64,000 nucleotides of DNA from Hominiventricola aquisgranensis. GTDB lineage: Bacteria; Bacillota; Clostridia; Lachnospirales; Lachnospiraceae. Positions 9,699 to 18,085 of this stretch are shown piece by piece. The first letter of the stretch is position 1; each line of letters starts with the position of its first letter. The notes beneath the pieces were generated by a model, which worked only from the letters and a program-made list of their open reading frames with translations, was not told the origin of the DNA and did no database searches. The translations under genes and the position numbers were made by a program. The DNA lies in contig NZ_JBBMFC010000015.1 in NCBI RefSeq assembly GCF_040096225.1, positions 1-64,000 of the forward strand. Direction: 5' to 3'.

Positions 9699-9731
9699 TT
9701 ATCCACATTTTATCCACATTACTGTGTATAA
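9699..9731. other. DnaA box cluster upstream of dnaA
   Basis: Two perfect TTATCCACA boxes (9699-9707 and 9710-9718) are followed by the opposite-strand box TGTGTATAA (9723-9731). They lie between dnaA and rpmH. Two boxes are spaced 11 bases apart, so bound DnaA would be in helical phase. This is the second half of the bipartite origin and a likely autoregulation site for dnaA. Confidence 0.88.
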
Positions 9732-9762
9732 CTTTTTTTGCCTTAAAAAATGCGAAAATAGC

Positions 9763-9791
9763 TTGACTTACAAGGATTCTATGAGTATACT
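9763..9791 (+). promoter_or_regulatory. Promoter of the rpmH-rnpA operon
   Basis: TTGACT (9763-9768), a 17-base spacer and TATACT (9786-9791) form a near-consensus sigma-A promoter. It starts about 60 bases before rpmH and drives the rightward gene set rpmH-rnpA-yidD-yidC-khpB. Confidence 0.75.
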
Positions 9792-9848
9792 TGAAATAGT
9801 GTTTTTTAACATATGGAAGATTGGGAAAAGTAAGGAGGTGCCCGCATT

Positions 9849-9983
9849 ATGAAAATGACATTTCAGCCCAAGAAACGTTCCAGAGCGAAAGTTCATGGTT
9901 TCAGAGCTAGAATGAGTACTCCAGGCGGAAGAAAAGTTTTAGCAGCTAGAAGATTAAAAGGAAGAAAGCAGTTATCAGCGTAG
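9849..9983 (+). CDS. rpmH: 50S ribosomal protein L34
   Basis: The 44-residue highly basic protein begins MKMTFQPKKRSRAKVHGF and ends GRKQLSA, the standard L34 pattern. L34 is a late-assembling protein of the large subunit. AAGGAGG lies eight bases before the ATG. It is the first gene right of the origin, as in most bacteria, and is followed by rnpA after a short hairpin. Confidence 0.98.
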   Translation: MKMTFQPKKRSRAKVHGFRARMSTPGGRKVLAARRLKGRKQLSA

Positions 9984-10004
9984 GCCGCATATTTGTGGCC
10001 TTTT
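9983..10004 (+). terminator. Weak hairpin between rpmH and rnpA (attenuator candidate)
   Basis: GGCCGCA and TGTGGCC form a 7-bp stem (one G-T pair) around TATT, followed by TTTTCTTCT. It starts in the rpmH stop codon. It could lower read-through so that L34 exceeds the RNase P protein. Function is inferred from position only. Confidence 0.45.
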
Positions 10005-10030
10005 CTTCTAGGCTTTTATAAGGAGAACGG

Positions 10031-10366
10031 ATGAAATTTTCAGAGTCGCTGAAACGAAATTCTGATTTCCAGAGGGTGTACAGAGAAGGAAAGTCCTATG
10101 CAAACCGCTATCTTGTTCTGTATGTGCTTCAAAATCAGACAGAGCGCAATCGACTGGGAATATCAGTCAGCAAAAAGGTAGGCAACAGTGTTGTCCGACA
10201 CAGAATGGCCCGGCTGATCCGGGAAAGCTACAGACTACAGGAAGACATGTTCAATAGTGGTTTGGACATGGTAGTCGTCACAAGAAAGAATGCAGTGAAT
10301 TGTTCCTGTCAGGAGATCACCAGTGCGCTGCTTCACTTGGGAAAACTTCAAGGTATATTAAAATGA
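10031..10366 (+). CDS. rnpA: Ribonuclease P protein component
   Basis: The 111-residue protein helps the RNA subunit of RNase P bind and cleave the 5' leader of pre-tRNAs. The conserved central helix reads SKKVGNSVVRHRMARLIRES. The usual RNR core appears as RHR, so the motif is slightly divergent. AAGGAGAACGG precedes the ATG. Its stop overlaps the yidD start (ATGA). Confidence 0.95.
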   Translation: MKFSESLKRNSDFQRVYREGKSYANRYLVLYVLQNQTERNRLGISVSKKVGNSVVRHRMARLIRESYRLQEDMFNSGLDMVVVTRKNAVNCSCQEITSALLHLGKLQGILK

Positions 10367-10572
10367 AAACGATATTAATCTATCTGATTCGATTTTATCA
10401 AAAATATTTATCACCGTTAAAAAGCACAAAATGCCCTTATTATCCAACCTGCTCACAGTACGGTCTGGAGGCAGTCCAGAAGTACGGAGCAGTCAGGGGC
10501 GGTTTATTGGCACTATGGCGGATCTTAAGATGTAATCCATTTTCCAGGGGAGGTTATGATCCGGTACCATAA
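10363..10572 (+). CDS. yidD: Membrane protein insertion efficiency factor YidD
   Basis: The 69-residue protein of the UPF0161/YidD family has the conserved YPTCSQYGLEA motif and the C-terminal NPFSRGGYDPVP. It is thought to assist YidC-dependent insertion at the inner face of the membrane. The start ATG at 10363 overlaps the rnpA stop. A reading that begins further upstream inside rnpA has no family support. The order rnpA-yidD-yidC is conserved across bacteria. Confidence 0.95.
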   Translation: MKTILIYLIRFYQKYLSPLKSTKCPYYPTCSQYGLEAVQKYGAVRGGLLALWRILRCNPFSRGGYDPVP

Positions 10573-10588
10573 TTGAAGGAGGACTATT

Positions 10589-11851
10589 TTGACAGGTATT
10601 TTATTAACACAGAACGGTACGCCAATTATTGGGGATGTTGCGAAGCTCATGGGATGGATCATGAACGCATTATTTAATTTTCTGGATGGCGTATTTGGTA
10701 TACAGAATATTGGTCTGTGTATCATCTTATTTACGATTATTATTTATCTTCTGATGCTGCCGCTTACCATCAAGCAGCAGAAATTCTCTAAATTCTCTGC
10801 AAAGATGAATCCGGAGCTGACTGCAATCAGAAAGAAGTATGAAAATAAAAAAGATGAAGCTTCTATGATGGCAATGAATGAGGAGACAAAAGCTGTTTAT
10901 GCAAAATACGGCGTATCTCCGACGGGAAGCTGTGTACAGCTTTTGATTCAGATGCCGATCCTGCTTGCACTGTATCAGGTAATCATGAGAGTGCCGGCAT
11001 ATGTAAGTGGTGTAAAAGAAGTATTTACAGAGCTTTCCTCTCAGATCCTTGCAGCTGGCGGTTCTGATTTTATGCAGGAACTGGCAAAGAACGGCGCAAT
11101 GAATGCATATGTTGGGAAAGATTTTGCTCAGCAGAATACGATCATTGATGTATTGTATCGTCTGCAGGAGACAGGAAAAGCAACCTGGCAGATGCTGGCT
11201 GATCATTTTCCTGAGATGGATAGTCTGATCGATACTACACATGCATCCATCAATCATATGAATGATTTTATTCTGATCAATATTTCGAACTCACCGATGA
11301 ATATGATCAAGGCTGGTATTTCCACTGGTGCATTTCTGATGGTACTTGGAGCAATTCTTGTACCGGTGCTTGCTGCTTTGACTCAGTGGCTCAACTTTAA
11401 GATGATGCCGCAGCAGTCTGCAGGTGATTCTAATATGGATAATACTATGAAGTCCATGAACATGATGATGCCGCTCATGTCTGCATGGTTCTGTCTCACT
11501 CTTCCTGCTGGTATGGGTCTGTACTGGATCATGGGTGCTGTTGTAAGAGGTATTCAGCAGTGGGCTATCAATAAACATCTGGATAAGCTTGATATTGACG
11601 CGATCATGAAAGCCAACATGGAAAAGAATATCCGTCTGAGAGAGAAGAATGGTCTTCCGCCTCAGAAAGTAAATGATATTGCTAAGACCAATGTGAAAGC
11701 AATTGACAAGACAAAAAAACATATGACAGAAGAAGAACGTAAAGAGGCAATGGAAGCGTCTACCAATTATTATAAGAACGCAGATAAGCCAGGAAGTCTT
11801 GCTTCTAAAGCAGCTATGGTTGCTAAATATAACGAAAAGTCAAAAAAATAG
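10589..11851 (+). CDS. yidC: Membrane protein insertase YidC/Oxa1
   Basis: The 420-residue polytopic protein inserts and folds membrane proteins. It has the 60KD_IMP core: an early membrane segment (IGLCIILFTIIIYLLMLPLT, about 46-65), a cytosolic hairpin rich in Lys, and later segments. One of these contains the conserved MMPLMSAWFCLTLPAG. The C-tail is long and basic, as in proteins that contact the ribosome. I use the TTG at 10589, with AAGGAGG six bases upstream. There is no lipoprotein signal, unlike many Bacillus SpoIIIJ proteins. Confidence 0.95.
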   Translation: MTGILLTQNGTPIIGDVAKLMGWIMNALFNFLDGVFGIQNIGLCIILFTIIIYLLMLPLTIKQQKFSKFSAKMNPELTAIRKKYENKKDEASMMAMNEETKAVYAKYGVSPTGSCVQLLIQMPILLALYQVIMRVPAYVSGVKEVFTELSSQILAAGGSDFMQELAKNGAMNAYVGKDFAQQNTIIDVLYRLQETGKATWQMLADHFPEMDSLIDTTHASINHMNDFILINISNSPMNMIKAGISTGAFLMVLGAILVPVLAALTQWLNFKMMPQQSAGDSNMDNTMKSMNMMMPLMSAWFCLTLPAGMGLYWIMGAVVRGIQQWAINKHLDKLDIDAIMKANMEKNIRLREKNGLPPQKVNDIAKTNVKAIDKTKKHMTEEERKEAMEASTNYYKNADKPGSLASKAAMVAKYNEKSKK

Positions 11852-11865
11852 GGGGATAAATCGGT

Positions 11866-12594
11866 ATGGAGTACAGAGAGTTTACTGGAAAAACAGTTGA
11901 AGATGCCGTTATGGAAGCAGCAATTAAGCTTGAGACTACTTCTGATAAGCTTGATTATGAGATCCTTGAAAAAGGAAGCAGCGGATTCCTTGGAATCGGA
12001 AGCAAACCAGCAAAGATCAAAGCTCGCAAGCTGATGGAAACGGTTGATCGTGTGGAAGAGTTTCTGGCAGACGTATTCGCAGCAATGCAGATCGATGCAA
12101 AGATCGAGATTACTGAGAATAAAGAAGAAAATACCATGAACGTTGATCTGTCCGGTGAAGACATGGGTGTGCTGATCGGTAAGAGAGGACAGACACTGGA
12201 TTCTCTTCAGTATCTTGCAAGCCTGGTTGCAAACAAGGGTGAAGAAGAATATGTTCGTGTAAAAGTGGATACTGAGAACTATCGTCAGAGAAGAAAAGAT
12301 ACTCTTGAGAACCTGGCAAAGAATATTGCTTCCAAAGTAAGAAGAACCGGAAGAGCAGTTGTTCTTGAGCCGATGAATCCTTACGAGAGAAGAGTGATCC
12401 ACTCTGCATTACAGGCAGATCGCTATGTGGAGACTCACAGCGAAGGAGAAGAGCCGTTCCGTAAAGTGGTAGTTACCTTGAAAGACGGAGTAAAGGTTCG
12501 TGATAATCATAATAACAACCGTCGTCGATATGGCAACAGCCGTGGCGGTTCAAGAAACAGTCACTTTGAGAAAAGAACCGGAGGACGCGAATAA
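11866..12594 (+). CDS. khpB: RNA-binding protein KhpB/Jag (Jag-N, KH, R3H)
   Basis: The 242-residue protein has three recognizable parts. The Jag-N domain is at about 1-50 (EFTGKTVEDAVMEAA). A KH domain has the GKRG loop (about 105). The R3H domain has Arg and His in ERRVIHSAL (about 180). Together with KhpA it binds many RNAs and affects cell elongation in other Firmicutes. The tail is rich in Arg, Asn and Gly. It follows yidC by 14 bases in the usual order. Confidence 0.93.
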   Translation: MEYREFTGKTVEDAVMEAAIKLETTSDKLDYEILEKGSSGFLGIGSKPAKIKARKLMETVDRVEEFLADVFAAMQIDAKIEITENKEENTMNVDLSGEDMGVLIGKRGQTLDSLQYLASLVANKGEEEYVRVKVDTENYRQRRKDTLENLAKNIASKVRRTGRAVVLEPMNPYERRVIHSALQADRYVETHSEGEEPFRKVVVTLKDGVKVRDNHNNNRRRYGNSRGGSRNSHFEKRTGGRE

Positions 12595-12610
12595 GCGTCC
12601 TCTTTCTTTT
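12581..12610 (+). terminator. Terminator overlapping the end of khpB
   Basis: GAGGACGC and GCGTCCTC form a perfect 8-bp stem with loop GAATAA, followed by TTTCTTTTT. The khpB stop codon TAA lies inside the loop. It ends the rpmH-khpB transcription unit. Confidence 0.8.
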
Positions 12611-12645
12611 TCTGGAAACCAGCGGTAAAACAGAGGAGTTTTTCT

Positions 12646-14025
12646 ATGTTATATAATGATACAATTGCTGCAATCGCTACCGGTATGACAAGTTCCGGCA
12701 TTGGTATCATCAGAATCAGCGGTTCTGATGCATTTGCTGTAGCGGAGAAAATATTCAGACCTCATAAAAAAGATAAAAGACTTTCTGAACAGGAGACTTA
12801 TACCATTCACTATGGAACGATTATGGATGGGAAAGAAACATTGGATGAGGTAATTGTGCTTTTGATGAAAGGACCCCATAGTTATACGGCAGAAGATACG
12901 GTGGAAATCGACTGTCATGGTGGTGTCTTTGTTATGAAAAAGATCCTGGAACTGGTCCTTAGAAATGGTGCGAGAGTTGCGGAGCCGGGAGAATTTACAA
13001 AACGGGCATTTTTAAATGGCAGAATTGATCTGTCCCAGGCAGAAGCAGTCATGGATGTGATCGAATCAAAAAATGCATATGCATTGAAGAGTTCAGTAAG
13101 TCAGTTAAGTGGTTCTGTCATGAGAAAGATCAAGGAAATAAGGGAAAAAGTCCTCTATGAGATTGCATTTATTGAATCTGCCCTGGATGATCCGGAGCAT
13201 ATAAGCCTGGATGGTTATCCAGAAGAGCTTGGTAAAAAGGTGGATAACTTATCTGATGAAGTTCGGAAGCTGTTGATAAATGCGGAAGATGGAAGAGTAC
13301 TGCGGGAAGGAATTAAGACGGTTATCATTGGAAAGCCAAATGCCGGTAAATCTTCTCTTTTGAATGTTCTGGCCGGAGATGAGCGTGCAATCGTAACAGA
13401 TATTGCTGGAACAACCAGAGATACTTTGGAAGAACAGATTCAGATCCGTGGATTAAGTCTTTGTATGGTGGATACAGCGGGCATTCGTCAGACAGAAGAT
13501 GTGGTGGAAAAAATCGGTGTGGATCGAGCAAGAAAAGCAGCGGATCAGGCAGATTTAATTCTATATGTAGTTGACAGTTCCACGAATCTGGATGAAAATG
13601 ATGATGAAATTATTTCCTTCCTGAAAGATCAGAATGTGGTCGTGTTATTGAACAAGACAGATCTGTCTATGGTGACTACGCCGGAAATGGTGAAAGAGAG
13701 ACTGCATAAGCCGGTAGTCTGCATCTCTGCAAGAATGGAAACAGGAATTGATGAGCTTGCAGATCTGTTGGAATCCATGTTTTTATCAGGAAAAGTATCA
13801 TTTAATGAGGAAGTATATCTGACCAATGCCCGTCAGAAACGCGCGATGGAAGAGGCGGGCGAAAGTCTGAAAAAAGTACAGGAGAGCATTTCCCTTGGAA
13901 TGCCGGAAGATTTTTATTCCATTGATCTGATGGATGCATATGAATCATTGGGAAGTATTATCGGAGAATCCGTAGGGGAAGATCTGGTCAATGAGATCTT
14001 CAGCAAATTCTGTATGGGTAAATAA
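12646..14025 (+). CDS. mnmE: tRNA modification GTPase MnmE
   Basis: The 459-residue enzyme acts with MnmG to make the 5-carboxymethylaminomethyl group on wobble U34 of certain tRNAs. An N-terminal folate-binding domain is followed by a helical domain with an inserted G domain. The G1 motif is GKPNAGKSS (about 228), the switch region DIAGTTRDT, the G3 DTAGI and the G4 NKTD. The C-terminal CMGK supplies the conserved catalytic Cys. mnmG follows 11 bases downstream. Confidence 0.97.
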   Translation: MLYNDTIAAIATGMTSSGIGIIRISGSDAFAVAEKIFRPHKKDKRLSEQETYTIHYGTIMDGKETLDEVIVLLMKGPHSYTAEDTVEIDCHGGVFVMKKILELVLRNGARVAEPGEFTKRAFLNGRIDLSQAEAVMDVIESKNAYALKSSVSQLSGSVMRKIKEIREKVLYEIAFIESALDDPEHISLDGYPEELGKKVDNLSDEVRKLLINAEDGRVLREGIKTVIIGKPNAGKSSLLNVLAGDERAIVTDIAGTTRDTLEEQIQIRGLSLCMVDTAGIRQTEDVVEKIGVDRARKAADQADLILYVVDSSTNLDENDDEIISFLKDQNVVVLLNKTDLSMVTTPEMVKERLHKPVVCISARMETGIDELADLLESMFLSGKVSFNEEVYLTNARQKRAMEEAGESLKKVQESISLGMPEDFYSIDLMDAYESLGSIIGESVGEDLVNEIFSKFCMGK

Positions 14026-14036
14026 GGGAGAATCAT

Positions 14037-15929
14037 ATGCCAGTTGTAGAAGAATATGTGGATGCCGTAGTAGTAGGCGCCGGTCATGCAGGCTGCGAAG
14101 CAGCACTTGCCTGTGCAAGACTGGGTCTTGAGACGGCTATTTTTACAGTCAGTGTTGACAGTATTGCTTTGATGCCTTGTAATCCGAATATTGGAGGAAG
14201 TTCCAAGGGTCATCTGGTCCGGGAACTGGATGCCTTGGGTGGAGAGATGGGAAAAGTCATTGATAAGACCTTTATTCAGTCTAAAATGTTGAATGTTTCC
14301 AAAGGTCCTGCAGTTCATTCCCTTCGTGCACAGGCTGATAAGGCACAGTATAGCAGAACCATGCGTCAGGTTCTGGAAAATACAGATCATTTGCAGATTG
14401 TACAGGCAGAAGTGTGTGAAATTCTGGTGGAAAATGAGCATGTAACAGGTGTGAAGCTGTATTCAGGTGCTATTTATCATGCAAAAGCAGTGATCTTATG
14501 TACAGGAACTTATTTGAAAGCTCGTTGTATCTACGGAGATGTGAGTACTTATACAGGACCGAATGGACTTCAGGCAGCTAATCATCTGACTGATTCTTTG
14601 AAAAATCTTGGAATCGAAATGTTCCGTTTTAAGACCGGTACACCGGCCAGAATTGATAAACGTTCCATTGATTTTTCAAAGATGGAAGAGCAGACCGGAG
14701 ATAAGAGAGTGGTTCCATTTTCCTTTACAACCGATCCTGAGTCTGTACAGATTGATCAGGTCTCCTGCTGGTTGACATATACCAATGAGAAAACGCATGA
14801 AATTATCCGTAATAATCTGGAGAGATCACCGTTGTATTCCGGAAATATTAAAGGAACTGGTCCGAGATATTGTCCGTCGATTGAGGATAAGGTAGTTAGA
14901 TTTGCAGATAAAAATCGTCATCAGGTATTTATTGAGCCAGAAGGACTTTTTACGAATGAGATGTATGTGGGCGGTATGTCCAGTTCTCTTCCAGAAGATG
15001 TACAGCATGATATGTATCATTCGGTTCCAGGACTGGAGCATGCTAAAATTGTGAAAAATGCATACGCAATCGAGTATGATTGCATCAATCCAAGACAGTT
15101 GTATCCGACACTGGAGTTTAAAGCAATCAAAGGATTGTTCAGTGGTGGACAGTTTAATGGAAGCTCCGGGTATGAAGAAGCAGCAAGTCAGGGTCTTGTG
15201 GCAGGAATCAATGCTGCATTGGAAGTACTTGGCCGTGAGCAGATCGTGATCGATCGTTCTCAGGGATATATTGGTGTATTGATCGATGATCTGGTAACAA
15301 AAGATAATCATGAACCATATCGTATGATGACTTCAAGATCTGAATATCGGTTACTTCTTCGGCAGGATAATGCAGATCAGCGTCTGACACCTGTTGGATA
15401 TCAGGTTGGATTGATCTCCAAAGAGCGTTATCAGAAATTACAGACGAAGGTCCGTCTGATTGATGAAGAAAAACAGCGTCTGGAAGAGACCATGGTAGGT
15501 GCATCTCCGAAAATCCAGGCATTTCTGGAATCGCATGAGAGTTCTACATTAAAAACAGCTGCTTCTCTGGCTGAAATTCTTCGCAGACCAGAGATGAAAT
15601 ACGAATATCTGAAAGAAATTGATGAGGAATACCCGGATCTTCCATATGAAGTGACCGAGCAGGTTGAAATTGATATTAAATATGACGGATACATCAAACG
15701 TCAGTTAAAACAGGTGGAACAGTTTAAGAAACTGGAAGAAAAACGGATTCCGGACGATATTGATTATGATCAGATCAATAGTCTTAGAATTGAAGCTGTA
15801 CAGAAACTTAAATTATGTAAACCAATATCAATTGGACAGGCTTCCCGCATTTCTGGCGTATCTCCTGCAGATATCTCTGTATTGCTTGTATATCTGGAAC
15901 AGAGAAGAATGCAGAATCATGGAGAATAA
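14037..15929 (+). CDS. mnmG: tRNA uridine 5-carboxymethylaminomethyl modification enzyme MnmG
   Basis: The 630-residue FAD enzyme is the partner of MnmE. The FAD-binding Rossmann motif is GAGHAGCEAA near the N-terminus, followed by NPNIGGSSKGHLVRE. The signature GYEEAASQGLVAGINAA appears about two thirds along. The C-terminal helical domain binds tRNA and MnmE. Length is typical. rsmG starts three bases after its stop, so the three genes form an operon. Confidence 0.98.
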   Translation: MPVVEEYVDAVVVGAGHAGCEAALACARLGLETAIFTVSVDSIALMPCNPNIGGSSKGHLVRELDALGGEMGKVIDKTFIQSKMLNVSKGPAVHSLRAQADKAQYSRTMRQVLENTDHLQIVQAEVCEILVENEHVTGVKLYSGAIYHAKAVILCTGTYLKARCIYGDVSTYTGPNGLQAANHLTDSLKNLGIEMFRFKTGTPARIDKRSIDFSKMEEQTGDKRVVPFSFTTDPESVQIDQVSCWLTYTNEKTHEIIRNNLERSPLYSGNIKGTGPRYCPSIEDKVVRFADKNRHQVFIEPEGLFTNEMYVGGMSSSLPEDVQHDMYHSVPGLEHAKIVKNAYAIEYDCINPRQLYPTLEFKAIKGLFSGGQFNGSSGYEEAASQGLVAGINAALEVLGREQIVIDRSQGYIGVLIDDLVTKDNHEPYRMMTSRSEYRLLLRQDNADQRLTPVGYQVGLISKERYQKLQTKVRLIDEEKQRLEETMVGASPKIQAFLESHESSTLKTAASLAEILRRPEMKYEYLKEIDEEYPDLPYEVTEQVEIDIKYDGYIKRQLKQVEQFKKLEEKRIPDDIDYDQINSLRIEAVQKLKLCKPISIGQASRISGVSPADISVLLVYLEQRRMQNHGE

Positions 15930-15932
15930 AGT

Positions 15933-16655
15933 ATGGAACAGAAATTACAGTATATTGTTGATAAAATCAGTGAACTGAATATTCAGATCAACGAAAAGCA
16001 GGCAGAGCAGTTCTTTCGTTACTATGAATTACTTGTGGAATGGAATGGATTTATGAATCTGACTGGTATCACTGACTTTGAAGAAGTGGTTTGTAAACAT
16101 TTTGTGGATAGTCTGTCGATTATATCCACAAAAGATATGTCAACTGTGGATAACCTGATCGATATTGGAACTGGAGCTGGATTTCCCGGACTTCCGCTGA
16201 AGATTGCGTTCCCGAATGTGAAAGTAACACTTCTGGATTCCCTAAATAAGAGAATTCAGTTTCTGAATCATGTGATTGAGGAGACGGGACTTACAGATAT
16301 AGAGACCATTCATGGAAGAGCAGAAGATTTTGCAAAGCCGGGACAGAAGAGAGAACAATATGATCTGTGTGTATCCCGTGCGGTAGCTAATCTGGCTTCG
16401 CTGTCGGAATATTGTCTTCCCTATGTAAAGATTGGCGGAGAATTTATCTCCTACAAGTCAGGTGAAATCGAAGAAGAATTGTCAGATGCGAAGGGAGCGG
16501 TCTTTTTACTGGGTGGAAGGCTGGAAGAATGCAGTACATTCACTCTTCCAGGAACTGATATACACCGTTCACTGGTAAAAATTGTGAAAGTAAATGGTTG
16601 TCCGAAAAAATATCCCAGAAAATCTGGGTTACCGACCAAATCTCCGCTTCATTAG
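15933..16655 (+). CDS. rsmG: 16S rRNA m7G527 methyltransferase RsmG (GidB)
   Basis: The 240-residue SAM-dependent enzyme methylates G527 of 16S rRNA; loss gives low-level streptomycin resistance in other species. The SAM-binding loop is DIGTGAGFPGLPL (about 71-83). The conserved SRAVANLASLSEYC follows. The C-terminus ends PRKSGLPTKSPLH, standard for Firmicute RsmG. It is the last gene of the mnmE-mnmG-rsmG operon before a terminator. Confidence 0.97.
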   Translation: MEQKLQYIVDKISELNIQINEKQAEQFFRYYELLVEWNGFMNLTGITDFEEVVCKHFVDSLSIISTKDMSTVDNLIDIGTGAGFPGLPLKIAFPNVKVTLLDSLNKRIQFLNHVIEETGLTDIETIHGRAEDFAKPGQKREQYDLCVSRAVANLASLSEYCLPYVKIGGEFISYKSGEIEEELSDAKGAVFLLGGRLEECSTFTLPGTDIHRSLVKIVKVNGCPKKYPRKSGLPTKSPLH

Positions 16656-16718
16656 TTGAATATGCATTGTCGAAAGAATCTATTGCATGAATATGGTATG
16701 ATTCTTTGGAAGAATAAG

Positions 16719-16750
16719 ATGCCGGACTTTGAGAAGTCCGGCATCTTTGA
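16719..16750 (+). terminator. Terminator between convergent rsmG and hydrolase gene
   Basis: ATGCCGGACTT and AAGTCCGGCAT form a perfect 11-bp stem (16719-16744) with loop TGAG. The tail CTTTGAATTTATCTTT is moderately T-rich. It can serve rsmG and, read on the other strand, the convergent hydrolase. Confidence 0.75.
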
Positions 16751-16758
16751 ATTTATCT

Positions 16759-17715
16759 TTACATGTAGATTTTCAGATAATCAAGAACCTTTTCAGGAGC
16801 TTCCAATTGTGGAAGCTCTTTTACATAGTCCAGATATTCCACTTCAACTGCAGGATTGTGGTACTGGTATTCTTTCATATTTTTTCTTATATTTGGAAGC
16901 TCTTCACTTGCCAGAATATGTACATTATTGTTGATCTCTTTCAAAGCACGAACAATATTTACATTGGTATAGCGTCCTTTTAAGCTGGTGTAGAGATTCT
17001 TTGCATTCATGCCGCCAATGTGAGCAGCTTCGTAGTAACAATCTACCAGTGCTTCTGGAATATTTTCCTTGTCATAGAATCCATCTTCTTCAAAATAATT
17101 GTAGATTTTCTTCTTTCTGCACATCATATGGTAGATAAATGTACCGATGATTTTTAGTTTCAGTATAAAAACAGCTGTTTTTGTTCTCTTAGAAGGTGCT
17201 TTTCGAAAATTACGGATGCTGTCGGGGTTGATCAGTATTAAATCTCCATATAAATCTGGCTCATTGCTGCATGCCTCCAGAACAAAAGCAGCAGATTTTC
17301 CAGTTACAACGATATTTGTCTTCTTTTTGATCACGTCACGAACAAAATCACTGACTAACTGAGTATACATGAAGCTTGTACAGATCATATCCGGGCGATC
17401 AGATAGTCCGCAACCTAATAAATCAATAGTATAGACTGTATGATTCAGGGAAAGCTCTGGAATGATCTGAGACCATTCGATAGAGGAGCTGTCTTCTTTT
17501 AAATTGTGGATCAAAAGAACAGGTTTTCCTTCCCCGGTTACGCTATAGCTGATATCTCCAAATCTCCAGTTGAATATTTCTTTATTTCTTGTATTTAACA
17601 GATCTTTAGATGTTGCTATTTTTCCAATTACCTTATTGATTGCAAAGAGTGATACGAGAGTTGCGCTTGCAAGACCAGTTGCAGTCAATGCAATGGTTAA
17701 TTTTTTATTTTTCAT
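16759..17715 (-). CDS. Membrane-anchored alpha/beta hydrolase-fold protein, His of triad missing
   Basis: The 318-residue protein begins with a hydrophobic segment (about 7-27), probably a membrane anchor. The alpha/beta hydrolase fold is clear: LLIHNLKEDSSSIEW after strand 3 and IDLLGCGLSDRPD. A nucleophile elbow GKSAAF lies near residue 140. The C-terminal strand and helix read LDYVKELPQLEAPEKV. In active relatives this position is normally GHLPQLEAPE, so the catalytic His seems replaced by Glu. Either another His serves or the protein is not a hydrolase. Substrate unknown. It runs opposite to rsmG and parA. Confidence 0.85.
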   Translation of the reverse strand: MKNKKLTIALTATGLASATLVSLFAINKVIGKIATSKDLLNTRNKEIFNWRFGDISYSVTGEGKPVLLIHNLKEDSSSIEWSQIIPELSLNHTVYTIDLLGCGLSDRPDMICTSFMYTQLVSDFVRDVIKKKTNIVVTGKSAAFVLEACSNEPDLYGDLILINPDSIRNFRKAPSKRTKTAVFILKLKIIGTFIYHMMCRKKKIYNYFEEDGFYDKENIPEALVDCYYEAAHIGGMNAKNLYTSLKGRYTNVNIVRALKEINNNVHILASEELPNIRKNMKEYQYHNPAVEVEYLDYVKELPQLEAPEKVLDYLKIYM

Positions 17716-17747
17716 GGTAAAACCTCGATTGTTTTAGTTTGATATTT

Positions 17748-17966
17748 TTATAGATGATACCATACGGATTGTTTCGTACTTCGTACTCCCACAATCCTGC
17801 CCAATATTCGCATATCGAGGCGCTTGCGCTCCTCTTTTATGCTCATATTTGGGCGGGGCATAAAGTTTAAGAACCTCTCATGTGCAAGTACATCGTGGTT
17901 TTTAACTTTTGCCCCTGGTATCATATATTTTACCCCACTTTTGACTTTGGGGCAACCTTTTTCCAT
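17748..17966 (-). CDS. Possible small protein of 72 residues
   Basis: An open frame on the minus strand starts with an ATG that abuts parS site 1 and runs for 72 codons. It is basic, with blocks such as KEERKRLDMRILGRIVG, and has no recognizable domain. No good ribosome site is seen; the palindromic parS occupies that position. It may be a real small gene upstream of the hydrolase or merely an open frame in the parA leader region. Confidence 0.3.
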   Translation of the reverse strand: MEKGCPKVKSGVKYMIPGAKVKNHDVLAHERFLNFMPRPNMSIKEERKRLDMRILGRIVGVRSTKQSVWYHL

Positions 17967-17981
17967 GTTTCACGTGAAACA
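17966..17981. promoter_or_regulatory. parS: parS site 1
   Basis: TGTTTCACGTGAAACA is a perfect 16-bp palindrome identical to the Bacillus-type parS consensus. It is the loading site for the ParB CTP clamp. It lies 164 bases before parA. Confidence 0.96.
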
Positions 17982-17986
17982 TGTGT

Positions 17987-18058
17987 GTGGTTCTGAATAT
18001 TCAGAACCACATTCTCAAAATCGCATATTTATAAAACATGTGCATGGTTCTGAATATT
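17987..18058. repeat. 24-bp perfect palindrome plus a direct half-repeat between the parS sites
   Basis: Bases 17987-18010 are a perfect 24-bp palindrome with arms GTGGTTCTGAAT and ATTCAGAACCAC. The left part, TGGTTCTGAATATT, recurs at 18045-18058. Each copy lies close to a parS site and both are preceded by ACATGTG. The block looks like a partial duplication of a parS-linked module. No protein is known to me to bind this motif. Confidence 0.8.
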
Positions 18059-18069
18059 TACAAAAAATA

Positions 18070-18085
18070 TGTTTCACGTGAAACA
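18070..18085. promoter_or_regulatory. parS: parS site 2
   Basis: A second perfect TGTTTCACGTGAAACA, 104 bases from site 1 and 60 bases before parA. It covers the -35 region of the probable parA promoter. Confidence 0.96.
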
